This document shows positions 15,569-24,253 of a stretch of DNA of 43,732 nucleotides, piece after piece (position 1 is the stretch's first letter; each line of letters starts with the position of its first letter). The stretch is from Oscillospiraceae bacterium (GTDB taxonomy: Bacteria > Bacillota > Clostridia > UBA1381 > UBA9506). The position numbers were made by a program, and so were the translations under genes. Below the pieces are notes generated by a model that did not search any database, was not told the DNA's origin, and saw only the letters and a list, made by a program, of their open reading frames with translations. Where the stretch lies: positions 1 to 43,732 of the forward strand of contig SVJQ01000013.1 in assembly GCA_015068905.1 (NCBI GenBank), in the 5' to 3' direction.

Positions 15569-16957
15569 ATGACGAAAAAAAAGCTTTGGGGCGGCAGATT
15601 TTCCAAGGAAACTGACGCAATGGTCGATGATTTTAACTCCTCCATCCGTTTTGATAACCGGATGTATTGGGAGGATATTGAGGGTTCAATTGCCCATGCC
15701 GGCATGCTGGGTCGTTGCGGTATTATCCCTCAGGATGATGCTGCACTGATTCAGAAAACCTTAAAAGAAATCCGTGACGATATCGAGTCCGGCACCGTAG
15801 AGTTTGATGTGTATGCTGAAGACATCCATATGAATGTTGAAACTATGCTCATTAGTCGCATCGGTGATGTGGGCAAGCGCCTGCACACAGGCAGAAGCCG
15901 TAATGACCAGGTGGCACTTGACTTAAGACTTTATTTGCGTCGGCAGTGTGATGCAATGGAAGAAATGCTCCGCTCTTTAATGGGCACCCTGCTTGACTTA
16001 GCAGAAGAGCATACAGAGACCATTATGCCGGGTTATACCCATATGCAAAAGGCACAGCCGGTGACCTTTGCTCATCATCTTTTAGCATACTTTGAAATGT
16101 TAAAGCGTGATGCAGCAAGGCTCTCTGAGTGCCGTGAGCGTATTAACGTTATGCCCTTGGGCTCAGGGGCTTTAGCCGGCACAACCTATCCCCTGGACCG
16201 TGAGTATGTAGCTAAGGAATTAGGCTTTAAGGCTGTGACTAATAACTCACTAGACGGTGTCAGCGACCGTGACTTTGCCATTGAACTGTGCAGCGTTCTT
16301 TCGCTTTTGATGATGCACTTGTCCCGTTTTTCTGAAGAGTTGATTTTATGGTCAACTCACGAATTTTCTTTTGTAGAAATGGACGATGCTTATTCCACCG
16401 GTTCATCCATTATGCCACAAAAGAAAAATCCGGATGTGGCTGAGCTCATCCGCGGTAAGACCGGTCGTGTGTATGGCGACCTACACGCACTGCTTGTAAC
16501 TATGAAAGGCTTGCCCCTTGCCTATAACAAGGATATGCAAGAGGATAAGGAAGCGGTGTTTGATGCTGTGGATACAGCTAAGCTTTGTATGCCGGTTTTT
16601 GAAAAGATGATTAAAACCATGAAGGTGAAAAAAGATGTAATGCTAAAGGGTGCAAAGGGCGGCTTTGCCAATGCAACCGACGTGGCAGATTATCTTGTTA
16701 AAAAAGGCGTGCCTTTCCGTGATTCTCACAGCATTGTGGGTCAGATGGTGGCAAAAGCCATTGGTTTAAATAAAAATTTAGACGACTTTACTTTAGATGA
16801 ATTTAAAGAATGCTCACCCCTGATTGAAGAGGATATTTACGAAGCAATCAGTATGGAAACCTGCGTGGGCGACAGAAATTTAAAAGGCGGTCCTGCACCG
16901 GAGCGAACGAAGCAGGAAATTATTGATGGCCGGACATGGCTGAAGGAGGCTTTTTGA
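15569..16957 (+). CDS. argH: Argininosuccinate lyase
   Basis: A 462-residue enzyme of the fumarase/aspartase superfamily that splits argininosuccinate to arginine and fumarate. The start KLWGGRFSKETD, HTGRSRNDQVALDLRL, PGYTHMQKAQP and the superfamily signature GSSIMPQKKNPD are present. Length is normal. ATG 15569 follows AGAAAGGA. Its stop codon TGA shares one base with the ATG of the next gene (16957), so the XRE-cupin regulator is translationally coupled to argH. Confidence 0.98.
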   Translation: MTKKKLWGGRFSKETDAMVDDFNSSIRFDNRMYWEDIEGSIAHAGMLGRCGIIPQDDAALIQKTLKEIRDDIESGTVEFDVYAEDIHMNVETMLISRIGDVGKRLHTGRSRNDQVALDLRLYLRRQCDAMEEMLRSLMGTLLDLAEEHTETIMPGYTHMQKAQPVTFAHHLLAYFEMLKRDAARLSECRERINVMPLGSGALAGTTYPLDREYVAKELGFKAVTNNSLDGVSDRDFAIELCSVLSLLMMHLSRFSEELILWSTHEFSFVEMDDAYSTGSSIMPQKKNPDVAELIRGKTGRVYGDLHALLVTMKGLPLAYNKDMQEDKEAVFDAVDTAKLCMPVFEKMIKTMKVKKDVMLKGAKGGFANATDVADYLVKKGVPFRDSHSIVGQMVAKAIGLNKNLDDFTLDEFKECSPLIEEDIYEAISMETCVGDRNLKGGPAPERTKQEIIDGRTWLKEAF

Positions 16958-17508
16958 TGGATAACGTATTTAAAGAGTTAGGCGAGCGTATCAGCGGTCT
17001 GCGGGATGCTTGCGGATATACACAAGAAGAAATGGCACAGGCATTAAATCTTGACCTTTCGGTGTATCAGGAGTACGAAGAAAACGGAAAAAACATCCCC
17101 ATTAGCGTGGTGTATGAAATTGCCAACAAATGCGGTGTGGATTTTACTGAAATCATGACCGGTGTCAAGGCAAAGCTTAACACTTATCATGTGGTCAGAA
17201 GCGGTCAGGGCCGCGCGATTGACCGTTATCCCGGTTACAGCTTTGAGGACTTAGCTTTCCGCTTTAGCGGAAAAATTATGCAGCCTCTTTTAGTAACCCT
17301 TGACCCGTCTGAGGAAAAGGCCGCACCGGTGAGACATCCCGGACAAGAGTTTAACTATGTGTTGTCAGGAACTGTTGCTGTTTTAATTGACGGCAAAGAG
17401 CTGGTGCTTGGTGCCGGCGATTCCATCTACTTTAATCCGGAACTTCCCCACGCACAGTACTGTGTCGGAAACCGGTCTGCTGTGTTCTTAACTGTAATTT
17501 CTGAATAG
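16957..17508 (+). CDS. XRE family regulator with C-terminal cupin domain
   Basis: A 183-residue protein. Residues 1-65 form a helix-turn-helix of the XRE type (GERISGLRDACGYTQEEMAQALNLDLSVYQEYEENG). Residues 105-180 form a cupin (HPGQEFNYVLSGTVAVLIDGKELVLGAGDSIYFNPELPHAQ). Such proteins bind a small ligand in the cupin and regulate nearby genes. ATG 16957 overlaps the argH stop by one base, with AAGGAGG upstream inside argH. The acyl-CoA synthetase starts 16 bp downstream; the two are probably a functional pair, with an acyl compound as a possible ligand (inference). Confidence 0.92.
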   Translation: MDNVFKELGERISGLRDACGYTQEEMAQALNLDLSVYQEYEENGKNIPISVVYEIANKCGVDFTEIMTGVKAKLNTYHVVRSGQGRAIDRYPGYSFEDLAFRFSGKIMQPLLVTLDPSEEKAAPVRHPGQEFNYVLSGTVAVLIDGKELVLGAGDSIYFNPELPHAQYCVGNRSAVFLTVISE

Positions 17509-17524
17509 ATAAAGGGTGAGTAAA

Positions 17525-19186
17525 ATGTTGCTTGATCGTTTTTTACCGAGAATCGAATTTGATTCTTATGAAGATTTTAAAGAAAATTATACTGTCAACG
17601 TTCCGGAGAATTTTAACTTCGGTTTCGATATTGTAGATGCTTGGGCAGAGCAGGACGAAAACAAAGTGGCGCTGGTTTGGTGTAATGACCACGATGAAGA
17701 GAAAAAGCTGACTTTTTCTGACATCAAGCGTCTTTCCAACAAAACAGCTAACTATTTTAAAAGCCTTGGCATTAAAAAGGGCGATGTTGTCCTTTTGGTG
17801 TTGCGCCGCCGCTGGGAATATTGGGTATGTGCAACCGCCCTGCATAAGCTGGGTGCTATTTTAATTCCCGGATCTTTGCAGCTGACCAAGAAGGATATTG
17901 CATACCGCGCCAATGCTGCAGGTATTTCTGCCATTGTTTGTGTAGATGACCCCTTTGTTATCGAGCAGGCAGAGCTGGCACAGCCTGAGGCGGAAACCTT
18001 GAAGCATAAGATTTTAGTCGGTACCAAAAAAGAGGGCTGGCTTGATTTTGCCGAGGGCATCCAGAATCAGAGCGAAGACTTTCCCCGTCCTACAGGGGAT
18101 GAGGGAACCCGTTGGGATGATACGATGCTTGTATATTTTACCTCGGGCACAACGGGTATGCCCAAAATGGTTCGCCATAACTTCTCTTATCCCTTAGGCC
18201 ACATTGTAACAGCAAAATACTGGCAGTGCGTTCAGGAAGATAAGCTTCACATGAGCGTGTCCGATTCCGGCTGGGCAAAATTCGGATGGGGCAAAATCTA
18301 CGGCCAGTGGATTTGTGGTGCTGTTATTTTTGCTTATGATATGGACAAGTTTGTGCCCCTGAATCTGTTAAAGAAAATTACTGAATATAAGGTTACCACC
18401 TTCTGTGCACCACCAACAATGTTCCGGTTTATGCTGCAGGAGGATGTAACTAAGTTTGACCTGTCCTGCATCAAGCATTGCTGCATTGCAGGTGAACCCT
18501 TAAACCCTGAGGTGTTTAAAAAATGGTACGACTTAACAGGCCTTAAGCTTTGCGAAGGCTTCGGTCAGACAGAAGGCTCAGTTCTTATTGCAAACTTCCC
18601 GTGGTTTGAGCCACAGCCCGGTTCCATGGGCAAACCCTCACCCCTTTATAACATTCATCTTATAGACGCTGACGGCAAGGTTTGCGAAGACGGCGACGAG
18701 GGCAGCATTGTTATTATGGGTATTGATAAAAATCCGCCGGTTGGCCTTTTCACCGGTTACTACCGTGACGAAAAGCTGACGGAAGAAAACTTAGGTACCG
18801 GCAACTATGACCTGCGTGATATGGCTTGGCGTGACTCTAAGGGTTACTACTGGTTCGTGGGCAGAAACGATGACGTTATTAAATGCTCCGGCTACCGCAT
18901 TGGTCCCTTTGAGGTTGAAAGTGCACTCTTAGAGCACCCCTCTGTTGTAGAATGCGCCATTACCGCAGCGCCCGATCCGGTTCGCGGTCAGGTGGTTAAG
19001 GCAACGGTTGTGCTGGCAAAGGGCTACACCCCGTCAGATGAACTGGTAAAAGAACTGCAGAACCACGTTAAACACGTTACAGCGCCCTATAAATATCCTC
19101 GTATTGTGGAATTTGTGGACGAACTGCCGAAGACCTTAGGCGGCAAAATCAAACGTGCAGAAATCAGAAAGAGTAGCGAAGCATGA
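17525..19186 (+). CDS. AMP-forming acyl-CoA synthetase (acetyl/medium-chain type)
   Basis: A 553-residue adenylate-forming enzyme that activates a carboxylic acid with ATP and CoA. Motifs: YFTSGTTGMPKM (P-loop-like, about residue 205), the acyl-pocket region SDSGWAKFGWGK, GFGQTE (about 345), the hinge GRNDDVIKCSGYRIGPFEVE, and a C-terminal catalytic lysine in TLGGKIKRAEIR. It resembles the butyrate/medium-chain ligases linked to XRE-cupin regulators; the substrate cannot be told. ATG 17525 follows AAAGGGTGAG; a GTG at 17516 lies inside that ribosome binding site. The stop overlaps the trmK start by 4 bp. Confidence 0.93.
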   Translation: MLLDRFLPRIEFDSYEDFKENYTVNVPENFNFGFDIVDAWAEQDENKVALVWCNDHDEEKKLTFSDIKRLSNKTANYFKSLGIKKGDVVLLVLRRRWEYWVCATALHKLGAILIPGSLQLTKKDIAYRANAAGISAIVCVDDPFVIEQAELAQPEAETLKHKILVGTKKEGWLDFAEGIQNQSEDFPRPTGDEGTRWDDTMLVYFTSGTTGMPKMVRHNFSYPLGHIVTAKYWQCVQEDKLHMSVSDSGWAKFGWGKIYGQWICGAVIFAYDMDKFVPLNLLKKITEYKVTTFCAPPTMFRFMLQEDVTKFDLSCIKHCCIAGEPLNPEVFKKWYDLTGLKLCEGFGQTEGSVLIANFPWFEPQPGSMGKPSPLYNIHLIDADGKVCEDGDEGSIVIMGIDKNPPVGLFTGYYRDEKLTEENLGTGNYDLRDMAWRDSKGYYWFVGRNDDVIKCSGYRIGPFEVESALLEHPSVVECAITAAPDPVRGQVVKATVVLAKGYTPSDELVKELQNHVKHVTAPYKYPRIVEFVDELPKTLGGKIKRAEIRKSSEA

Positions 19187-19884
19187 ACATAGAAACTGTT
19201 ATGACGCCGCGACTGCTCGCTATCAGCGAAAGCGTTCCGCAAGGCGCAAAGGTTGCCGATGTGGGGACAGATCACGGCTATATTCCTATTTATTTATGCT
19301 TAAAAAATAAGATTGAAAGTGCCCTGGCCATGGATTTACGGCCGGGGCCTTTAAACCGCGCCGAAGAAAATATTACGCGCTACGGGTTAGAGGACAAAAT
19401 AAAAACCCGTCTGTCAAACGGGCTTTTAGAGCTTTCAAAGGGAGAAGCAGATACGGCGGTGATTGCCGGTATGGGTGGGCTTTTAATTGCTGAAATTTTA
19501 GAGGCAGCGCCCTTTGAACTTAGCTGCTACGTTCTTCAGCCTATGACCGCAACAGCTGAACTCAGACAGTATCTGGAGGAAAATGGCTATCAGATTTGCC
19601 GTGAGGTTCTAGCCAAAGAGGAAGAAAAAATTTACACAGTAATGACCGTGCGCCGTGGTAAAATGAAGGTTACAGACCCTGTGTATTATCAGGTGGGTGA
19701 GAGCCTGATGAAAAGCCGCGACCCCTTGGTGCCGGACCTGATTGACAGCTTGTTGCGCAAATATACCACCGCCTGTGACGGACTGCTTAAGTCTGACAGA
19801 GAAGAAACCAAAGAAAAAGAGAAGCAATATTCTCTTTTAATAGAATCCCTACAGGGGTTAAAAAAGGAGTGTCAAACATGGTAA
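19183..19884 (+). CDS. trmK: tRNA (adenine(22)-N1)-methyltransferase TrmK
   Basis: A 233-residue class I SAM-dependent methyltransferase that makes m1A22 in tRNA in Gram-positive bacteria. SAM-binding motif I is VADVGTDHGYIPIYL (residues 24-38), followed by MDLRPGPLNRAEENI and VIAGMGGLLIAEIL. The C-terminal helical region (about 170-233, lysine/glutamate rich) matches the family's coiled tail. The ATG overlaps the acyl-CoA synthetase stop (ATGA, 4 bp). The next gene is nif3-like, the usual neighbour of trmK in Firmicutes, overlapping by 7 bp. Confidence 0.95.
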   Translation: MNIETVMTPRLLAISESVPQGAKVADVGTDHGYIPIYLCLKNKIESALAMDLRPGPLNRAEENITRYGLEDKIKTRLSNGLLELSKGEADTAVIAGMGGLLIAEILEAAPFELSCYVLQPMTATAELRQYLEENGYQICREVLAKEEEKIYTVMTVRRGKMKVTDPVYYQVGESLMKSRDPLVPDLIDSLLRKYTTACDGLLKSDREETKEKEKQYSLLIESLQGLKKECQTW

Positions 19885-20663
19885 CACTTAGCGAACTGCT
19901 TGCGTTTTTTGAATCGGTTGCCCCCAAGGCATTGGCAGAGGACTATGATAATGTAGGCCTTTTGGTTGAGGGCGAGACAGACAAAATTGATACCTTGGTT
20001 CTGGCACTGGATGCTGACGAACATACCGTTTGCGAGGTAGAAAAAGCAGGAGCGCAGCTCATTTTAACCCATCACCCTATCATGTTTCGTCCCGTGAATA
20101 AATTGACGGAAGAAGAGGGTGGACAGCGGACCATTCGCAGACTTTTGCAAAAGGGCATCGGCCTTTTTGCGATGCACACGAACTTTGATTCAGCAGAGGG
20201 TGGCCTGTGCGATGCGTTTTTAGATGCCTTTGGTGATTTTACAGAGCGCACTTCCTTTGTCGGTACCGCTGACGGCATTGGCAGAATCGGCAAGCTGGAT
20301 GCACCCTGCACCCTGAGTGATTTATTAGTAAGGGGGAAGAAAGCCTTTTCACCTGAAAATGAAATCTGCTATGTAGGAAATCCGGATAGCGTAGTCGAAA
20401 CCGTAGCCGTTTGTAACGGCGGCGGCGGGGATATGCTGTATGATGCCTATAGTTTGGGCGCCCAGGTGTATATCTCCGGGGATTTTAAGCATCACCATGC
20501 CCGGTTTGCTGTTGAAAATAATATAAGCCTCATTCAGATAGACCATTATGATGCTGAGGTAGGTTTTTGTAATTTGATGAAAAAGCGGCTGGAAACAGCC
20601 TTTGGCGATAAGCTTACAGTGTTGATTGCAGAGGGAGAAACAAGCCCCTGGAAGCGGTTTTAA
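19878..20663 (+). CDS. Nif3-like dinuclear metal centre protein (YqfO/GTP cyclohydrolase I type 2 family)
   Basis: A 261-residue protein of the NIF3 family. Metal ligands are visible in LTHHPIMF (two His), FAMHTNFDSAEGGLCD (His and Asp), SGDFKHHHA and IQIDHYDAEV. The B. subtilis homologue has an extra PII-like middle insert; this protein is of the short type. The biochemical role of the family is unsettled. ATG 19878 is chosen, with AAAGGAG 8 bp upstream; a GTG at 19869 would overlap that site. It forms a tight unit with trmK. Confidence 0.93.
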   Translation: MVTLSELLAFFESVAPKALAEDYDNVGLLVEGETDKIDTLVLALDADEHTVCEVEKAGAQLILTHHPIMFRPVNKLTEEEGGQRTIRRLLQKGIGLFAMHTNFDSAEGGLCDAFLDAFGDFTERTSFVGTADGIGRIGKLDAPCTLSDLLVRGKKAFSPENEICYVGNPDSVVETVAVCNGGGGDMLYDAYSLGAQVYISGDFKHHHARFAVENNISLIQIDHYDAEVGFCNLMKKRLETAFGDKLTVLIAEGETSPWKRF

Positions 20664-20665
20664 AG

Positions 20666-21184
20666 ATGAAAAGTGACTTCCCTCAAAGAAAATCGCAAAG
20701 GCTTAAAGGATATGATTACGCAACGCCGGGAGCTTATTTTATTACAATCTGTGTAAAAGAAAGAAAAGAACTGTTGTCTAAAATAGTTGTAGGGCAGGGG
20801 CTTGCTCCTGCCGAAAATCAATTATCTGTTTATGGCTATATTGCAAAAGAGCAGATAGATATGTTGGAAAATCGATATGCAGGCATTAAAATTGATAAGT
20901 ATGTTATCATGCCCAATCATATACATGTATTGATTTCAAATTACCAGACTACGGCAGGAGCAAGCCCCTGCCCTACGATATCTGAGGTAATTTGTACTTT
21001 TAAATCTGTTACAACACGATTGTGCAAAAAAGAAGGATATGATGAGCCGCATTTATTTCAGTCATCATTTCATGATCACATTATTCGTGATGATAAGGAT
21101 TATCAGAAAATATGGGAGTATATTGATACAAACGTCATAAAGTGGGAAAAGGATTGCTTTTATAATAAAGAAAGGTCGCAGTGA
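20666..21184 (+). CDS. REP-associated tyrosine transposase (RAYT, Y1/IS200-like)
   Basis: A 172-residue HUH endonuclease related to IS200/IS605 TnpA. The family start YDYATPGAYFITICV, the metal-binding HUH motif in MPNHIHVL, and a C-terminal SSFHDHIIRDDKDYQKIWEYI segment carrying the tyrosine region are present. Two 25-bp REP-type hairpins (20789-20813 and 20952-20976) lie inside the coding sequence as exact inverted copies and are translated as VGQGLAPAE and AGASPCPT. The start is 3 bp after the nif3 stop with a weak ribosome binding site. The stop codon lies within the terminator stem shared with dapB. Confidence 0.92.
   Translation: MKSDFPQRKSQRLKGYDYATPGAYFITICVKERKELLSKIVVGQGLAPAENQLSVYGYIAKEQIDMLENRYAGIKIDKYVIMPNHIHVLISNYQTTAGASPCPTISEVICTFKSVTTRLCKKEGYDEPHLFQSSFHDHIIRDDKDYQKIWEYIDTNVIKWEKDCFYNKERSQ
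20789..20813 (+). repeat. REP hairpin 1 inside the RAYT gene
   Basis: GTAGGGCAGGGGCTTGCTCC followed by TGCCG; the core folds as GGCAGGGGC / GCTCCTGCC with a TT loop. It is the exact reverse complement of 20952-20976. Confidence 0.85.
20952..20976 (-). repeat. REP hairpin 2 inside the RAYT gene (inverted)
   Basis: Exact 25-bp reverse complement of 20789-20813. The pair makes a head-to-head BIME-like arrangement 138 bp apart within the coding sequence, in the reading frame. Confidence 0.85.
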
Positions 21185-21205
21185 AAATCACTGCGACCTT
21201 TTTGT
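21170..21205. terminator. Bidirectional terminator between RAYT and dapB
   Basis: Perfect 14-bp stem AAAGGTCGCAGTGA / TCACTGCGACCTTT with an AAA loop and T-run; the RAYT stop codon lies within the stem. Confidence 0.88.
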
Positions 21206-21220
21206 AACTTACTATAAAAT

Positions 21221-21976
21221 TTAGCCGTCGATCAGGCTTTTCATATTATAAAAGCCTGCAGGCTTGCCTGCCATAAATATGGCGGCTTTTACCGCGCCGG
21301 AAGCAAAAACCTCACGAGAGGTTGCGCTGTGGTGAAGCTCAATCACTTCGTTATCACCGGCAAAAATGACGGTGTGTTCACCCACAATGGTGCCGCCGCG
21401 GATGGCGTGAATACCAATTTCGTTTTTATCACGCTTTTTGCGAACACTGTGACGGTCATACACATAGTGACCGGCACCGTCCAGTTCTTCGTTAATAGCA
21501 TCTGCAATGGCAAGGGCTGTGCCGCTGGGGGCGTCCAGCTTCTGATTGTGATGCCGTTCTACAATTTCAATGTCAAAACTGTCACCCAAAAATGCGGTGG
21601 CTTTTTTTGCAAGCTCACAAATCAGGTTAACACCTAAAGACATATTAGCAGAGAAGAACACGGGAATGTTTGCAGAAGCATTTGCAAGGCGTTCCTTTTG
21701 CTCTTTGTTAAGACCTGTGGTGGCAACCACAACGGGAACCTTTTTGCTTTCTGCATAATCCATTAAATTTTCAAAATTTGCAGGATTGGAAAAATCAATA
21801 ATTACATCGGGTGCTTCCGGCACAGACTGAAAGTCAGCATACACGGGAAAGCCGGAAGAGCTTTCAGTGTTTAAATCAACACCGCAGACAATTTCTGCCC
21901 CGTCAGTTTCAGAAACCAAACGGGTGATGGCCTTGCCCATTCTGCCGTTTGCACCGCAGAGTAAAATCTTTGTCAT
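21221..21976 (-). CDS. dapB: 4-hydroxy-tetrahydrodipicolinate reductase
   Basis: A 251-residue NAD(P)H-dependent enzyme of the diaminopimelate/lysine pathway. The dinucleotide-binding start CGANGRMGKAI (residues 7-17), VATTGLNKEQ, FSANMSLGVN and the catalytic segment VERHHNQKLDAPSGTA are present. AAAAGGAG precedes ATG 21976. Last gene of asd-dapA-dapB, 23 bp after dapA, under the lysine riboswitch. Confidence 0.98.
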   Translation of the reverse strand: MTKILLCGANGRMGKAITRLVSETDGAEIVCGVDLNTESSSGFPVYADFQSVPEAPDVIIDFSNPANFENLMDYAESKKVPVVVATTGLNKEQKERLANASANIPVFFSANMSLGVNLICELAKKATAFLGDSFDIEIVERHHNQKLDAPSGTALAIADAINEELDGAGHYVYDRHSVRKKRDKNEIGIHAIRGGTIVGEHTVIFAGDNEVIELHHSATSREVFASGAVKAAIFMAGKPAGFYNMKSLIDG

Positions 21977-21999
21977 TGGTAATCGCTCCTTTTAGAGGA

Positions 22000-22884
22000 T
22001 TAAATCAAGTTATGTTTTTTGAGAACCTTCTTTAAGGTTTCTAAGTTGCCATCTGTCATTTCGCACAGAGGCATACGCAAAAGACCTGCGTTCATACCCA
22101 TCAGATTCAGTGCAGTTTTAGCAGGGATGGGGTTCACTTCAATAAAGAGAGCCTTAATCAGGTCTAACAGCTCAAGCTGCAGCTTGAGGGCTGTCTTTGT
22201 GTCACCCTCTAAATATTTTGCACACATATCATGGGTTTCTTTCGGCATAACGTTTGCGAGTACTGAAATGCAACCCTTGCCGCCGATGCTCATCAGGGGA
22301 ACATTGATGTCATCGTTACCGGAGTAAATGTCGAGCTCAGGACATTCAGCCGCAAGCTGCATAGCGTAAGACATATCGCCGCTGGCTTCTTTAAAGCCCA
22401 CAATATTATCAATTTTTGCCAGCTCTTTTGCAGTGGCAATCTCAATTTTTAAACCGGTACGGCTGGGTACGTTATACAAAATAATCGGGATGTTAACGGC
22501 TTTTGCAATAGCCTCATAATGCATAATCAGGCCCTTCTGGCTTGCTTTGTTGTAGTAGGGCGTAACAAGCAGCAAACCGTCAACACCGAGCTTTTCAGCA
22601 TCTTTTGCAAGCTCAATACCGTGCTTTGTATCATTACTGCCGGTGCCTGCAATTACCGGAATTCTGCCGGCAACACGCTTCACAGCAAAACCAATCACTT
22701 CAAGATGCTCACTGTCAGGCATGGTGGAAGCTTCACCGGTGGTGCCGCAGATAATAATCGCATCAGTTTTATTTTCAATCTGGAAGTCAATCAACTTGCC
22801 CAGCGCTTCAAAATCTACACCGTTTTCGTTAAAGGGTGTCACCAAAGCAACGCCGGAGCCTGTAAAAATTGTTTTCTTACTCAT
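22000..22884 (-). CDS. dapA: 4-hydroxy-tetrahydrodipicolinate synthase
   Basis: A 294-residue (beta/alpha)8 aldolase that condenses pyruvate with aspartate semialdehyde. ICGTTGEASTM (pyruvate site), VTPYYNKAS, LYNVPSRTG (catalytic Tyr region) and the Schiff-base lysine in VGFKEASGD are present. Length is normal. AAGGAAG precedes ATG 22884. Middle gene of the riboswitch-controlled operon, 19 bp after asd. Confidence 0.98.
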   Translation of the reverse strand: MSKKTIFTGSGVALVTPFNENGVDFEALGKLIDFQIENKTDAIIICGTTGEASTMPDSEHLEVIGFAVKRVAGRIPVIAGTGSNDTKHGIELAKDAEKLGVDGLLLVTPYYNKASQKGLIMHYEAIAKAVNIPIILYNVPSRTGLKIEIATAKELAKIDNIVGFKEASGDMSYAMQLAAECPELDIYSGNDDINVPLMSIGGKGCISVLANVMPKETHDMCAKYLEGDTKTALKLQLELLDLIKALFIEVNPIPAKTALNLMGMNAGLLRMPLCEMTDGNLETLKKVLKKHNLI

Positions 22885-22903
22885 GGCTATCTTCCTTTCA
22901 AAT

Positions 22904-23917
22904 TTAGCGGGTCACTTCACCGTTTTCCCACATTTCAATCAATTTCTGTGCAATCTGAACAGCATTGGTTGCTGCACCTTTTCTGATGTTATCAGCAACA
23001 ACCCAAAGGTTTACACCGTTTTCAATACTTTCATCACGACGAATTCTGCCCACAAAGGTTTCATTTTTGCCTTTAGCGGTAATTGCCATGGGGTAAACAG
23101 CATTTGCCGGGTCATCCTGCAGAACAAGACCGGGAGCGTCAGCTAAAACCTTTTTGAGTTCTTCCACATCAAAGGGCTTTTTCAGTTCAACGTTAATGGA
23201 TTCACTATGGCAATCAAACACAGGCACACGAACGGTGGTGGCGGTGATGCGCAGAGAATCGTCACCCAAAATTTTCTTGGTTTCGTTTACCATTTTCATT
23301 TCTTCTTTGGTGTAGCCGTTGTCTAAGAATACATCAATCTGGGGCAGACAGTTGTTAAAGATGGGGTGATTAAACTTTTTGGGAGCTTCACCCTTAATGC
23401 CATTTTCAAGGTCAGAATATCCGCCCATACCAGCGCCGGAAACAGCCTGATAGGTTGAGTAGATGATACGGCTGATGCCATAAGCCAGCTGCAGGGGACG
23501 CAGAGCAACCATTGCCTGAATAGTAGAGCAGTTGGGGTTAGCAATGATGCCGTTGTGCCATTTAATATCTTCAGGGTTAACTTCAGGTACAACTAAGGGC
23601 ACCTTGGGGTCCATTCTCCATGCGCTGGAGTTATCAATAACGACAACACCTTTAGAAGCTGCAATGGGGGAGAACTTTTCGCTGGTACTGCCGCCGGCAG
23701 AGAACAGCGCAATGTCAATATCCTTGTCAAATGACTGTTCGGTCAGTTCTTCAATGACATAATCTTTTCCCATAAATTTAATGGTCTTGCCGGCTGAACG
23801 GGCAGATGCCATTAAGTAATAGTTTTCAACAGGCAGGTTAATTTCTTCTAAAACCTTTAAAAAGGTTCTGCCTACCATACCGGTAGCGCCTACCACCGCA
23901 ATGTTGTATTTTTTCAT
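22904..23917 (-). CDS. asd: Aspartate-semialdehyde dehydrogenase
   Basis: A 337-residue NADP-dependent enzyme that makes aspartate semialdehyde from aspartyl phosphate. NADP-binding GATGMVGRTFL (residues 8-18), catalytic Cys in NPNCSTIQ, and the catalytic His region TVRVPVFDCHSESINVE are present. Start ATG 23917 is chosen: the open frame extends to 24049, but that extension is the riboswitch terminator stem and has no ribosome binding site. GGAG lies 11 bp upstream of 23917. First gene of asd-dapA-dapB. Confidence 0.97.
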   Translation of the reverse strand: MKKYNIAVVGATGMVGRTFLKVLEEINLPVENYYLMASARSAGKTIKFMGKDYVIEELTEQSFDKDIDIALFSAGGSTSEKFSPIAASKGVVVIDNSSAWRMDPKVPLVVPEVNPEDIKWHNGIIANPNCSTIQAMVALRPLQLAYGISRIIYSTYQAVSGAGMGGYSDLENGIKGEAPKKFNHPIFNNCLPQIDVFLDNGYTKEEMKMVNETKKILGDDSLRITATTVRVPVFDCHSESINVELKKPFDVEELKKVLADAPGLVLQDDPANAVYPMAITAKGKNETFVGRIRRDESIENGVNLWVVADNIRKGAATNAVQIAQKLIEMWENGEVTR

Positions 23918-23990
23918 GTTTTCCAACTCCATTTCCTGTGCCGAAACCGACACTTTTTTATTTAAATCTTTCGTATGATTTACAAACAGT

Positions 23991-24029
23991 AAAAAAGCCA
24001 AACCTCCACGTGTGGAGAGTTTGGCTTTT
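23991..24029 (-). terminator. Lysine riboswitch expression-platform terminator
   Basis: On the minus strand AAAAGCCAAACTCTCCAC / GTGGAGGTTTGGCTTTT forms a strong stem followed by T6, located between the lysine aptamer and asd. It should form when lysine is bound, stopping transcription before the operon. Confidence 0.88.
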
Positions 24030-24074
24030 GCATACAAACACATAGGCACCTATAAAAGGTATGCTAAAAAGCAA

Positions 24075-24245
24075 CGATAGCTCTCCATCCGCGAGCGGAT
24101 GACAGTGGTGCGGCTGTTAACCGAACCCCCAGGAACAATGCGGGCGGAACCGCACAACCTTCGGCGTTTTTCCCTTTCGCTGCGACATCAAGCAAACTTC
24201 CGCATTCTCTTTCGCAGTTACTGATTTAAAAACGCGCCTCTATCT
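24075..24245 (-). promoter_or_regulatory. Lysine riboswitch (L box) aptamer
   Basis: Minus-strand leader of asd-dapA-dapB. It carries the conserved L-box strings in order: GATAGAGGCGCG, ATCAGTA, GAAAGGGAAAAACGCCGAAGG, CTGGGGGTTCGG, AACAGCCGCAC, ACTGTCATCC and GAGAGCTATCG. The ends GATAG and CTATC close helix P1. It lies between a strong promoter (24254-24282) and a terminator (23991-24029). High lysine should reduce transcription of the downstream genes. Confidence 0.96.
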
Positions 24246-24253
24246 ACTATATT

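Noticed and set aside
23918-24049. N-terminal extension of asd by 44 codons
   Set aside because: The extension is encoded by the lysine riboswitch terminator and leader, has no ribosome binding site, and lies before the conserved start of the enzyme.
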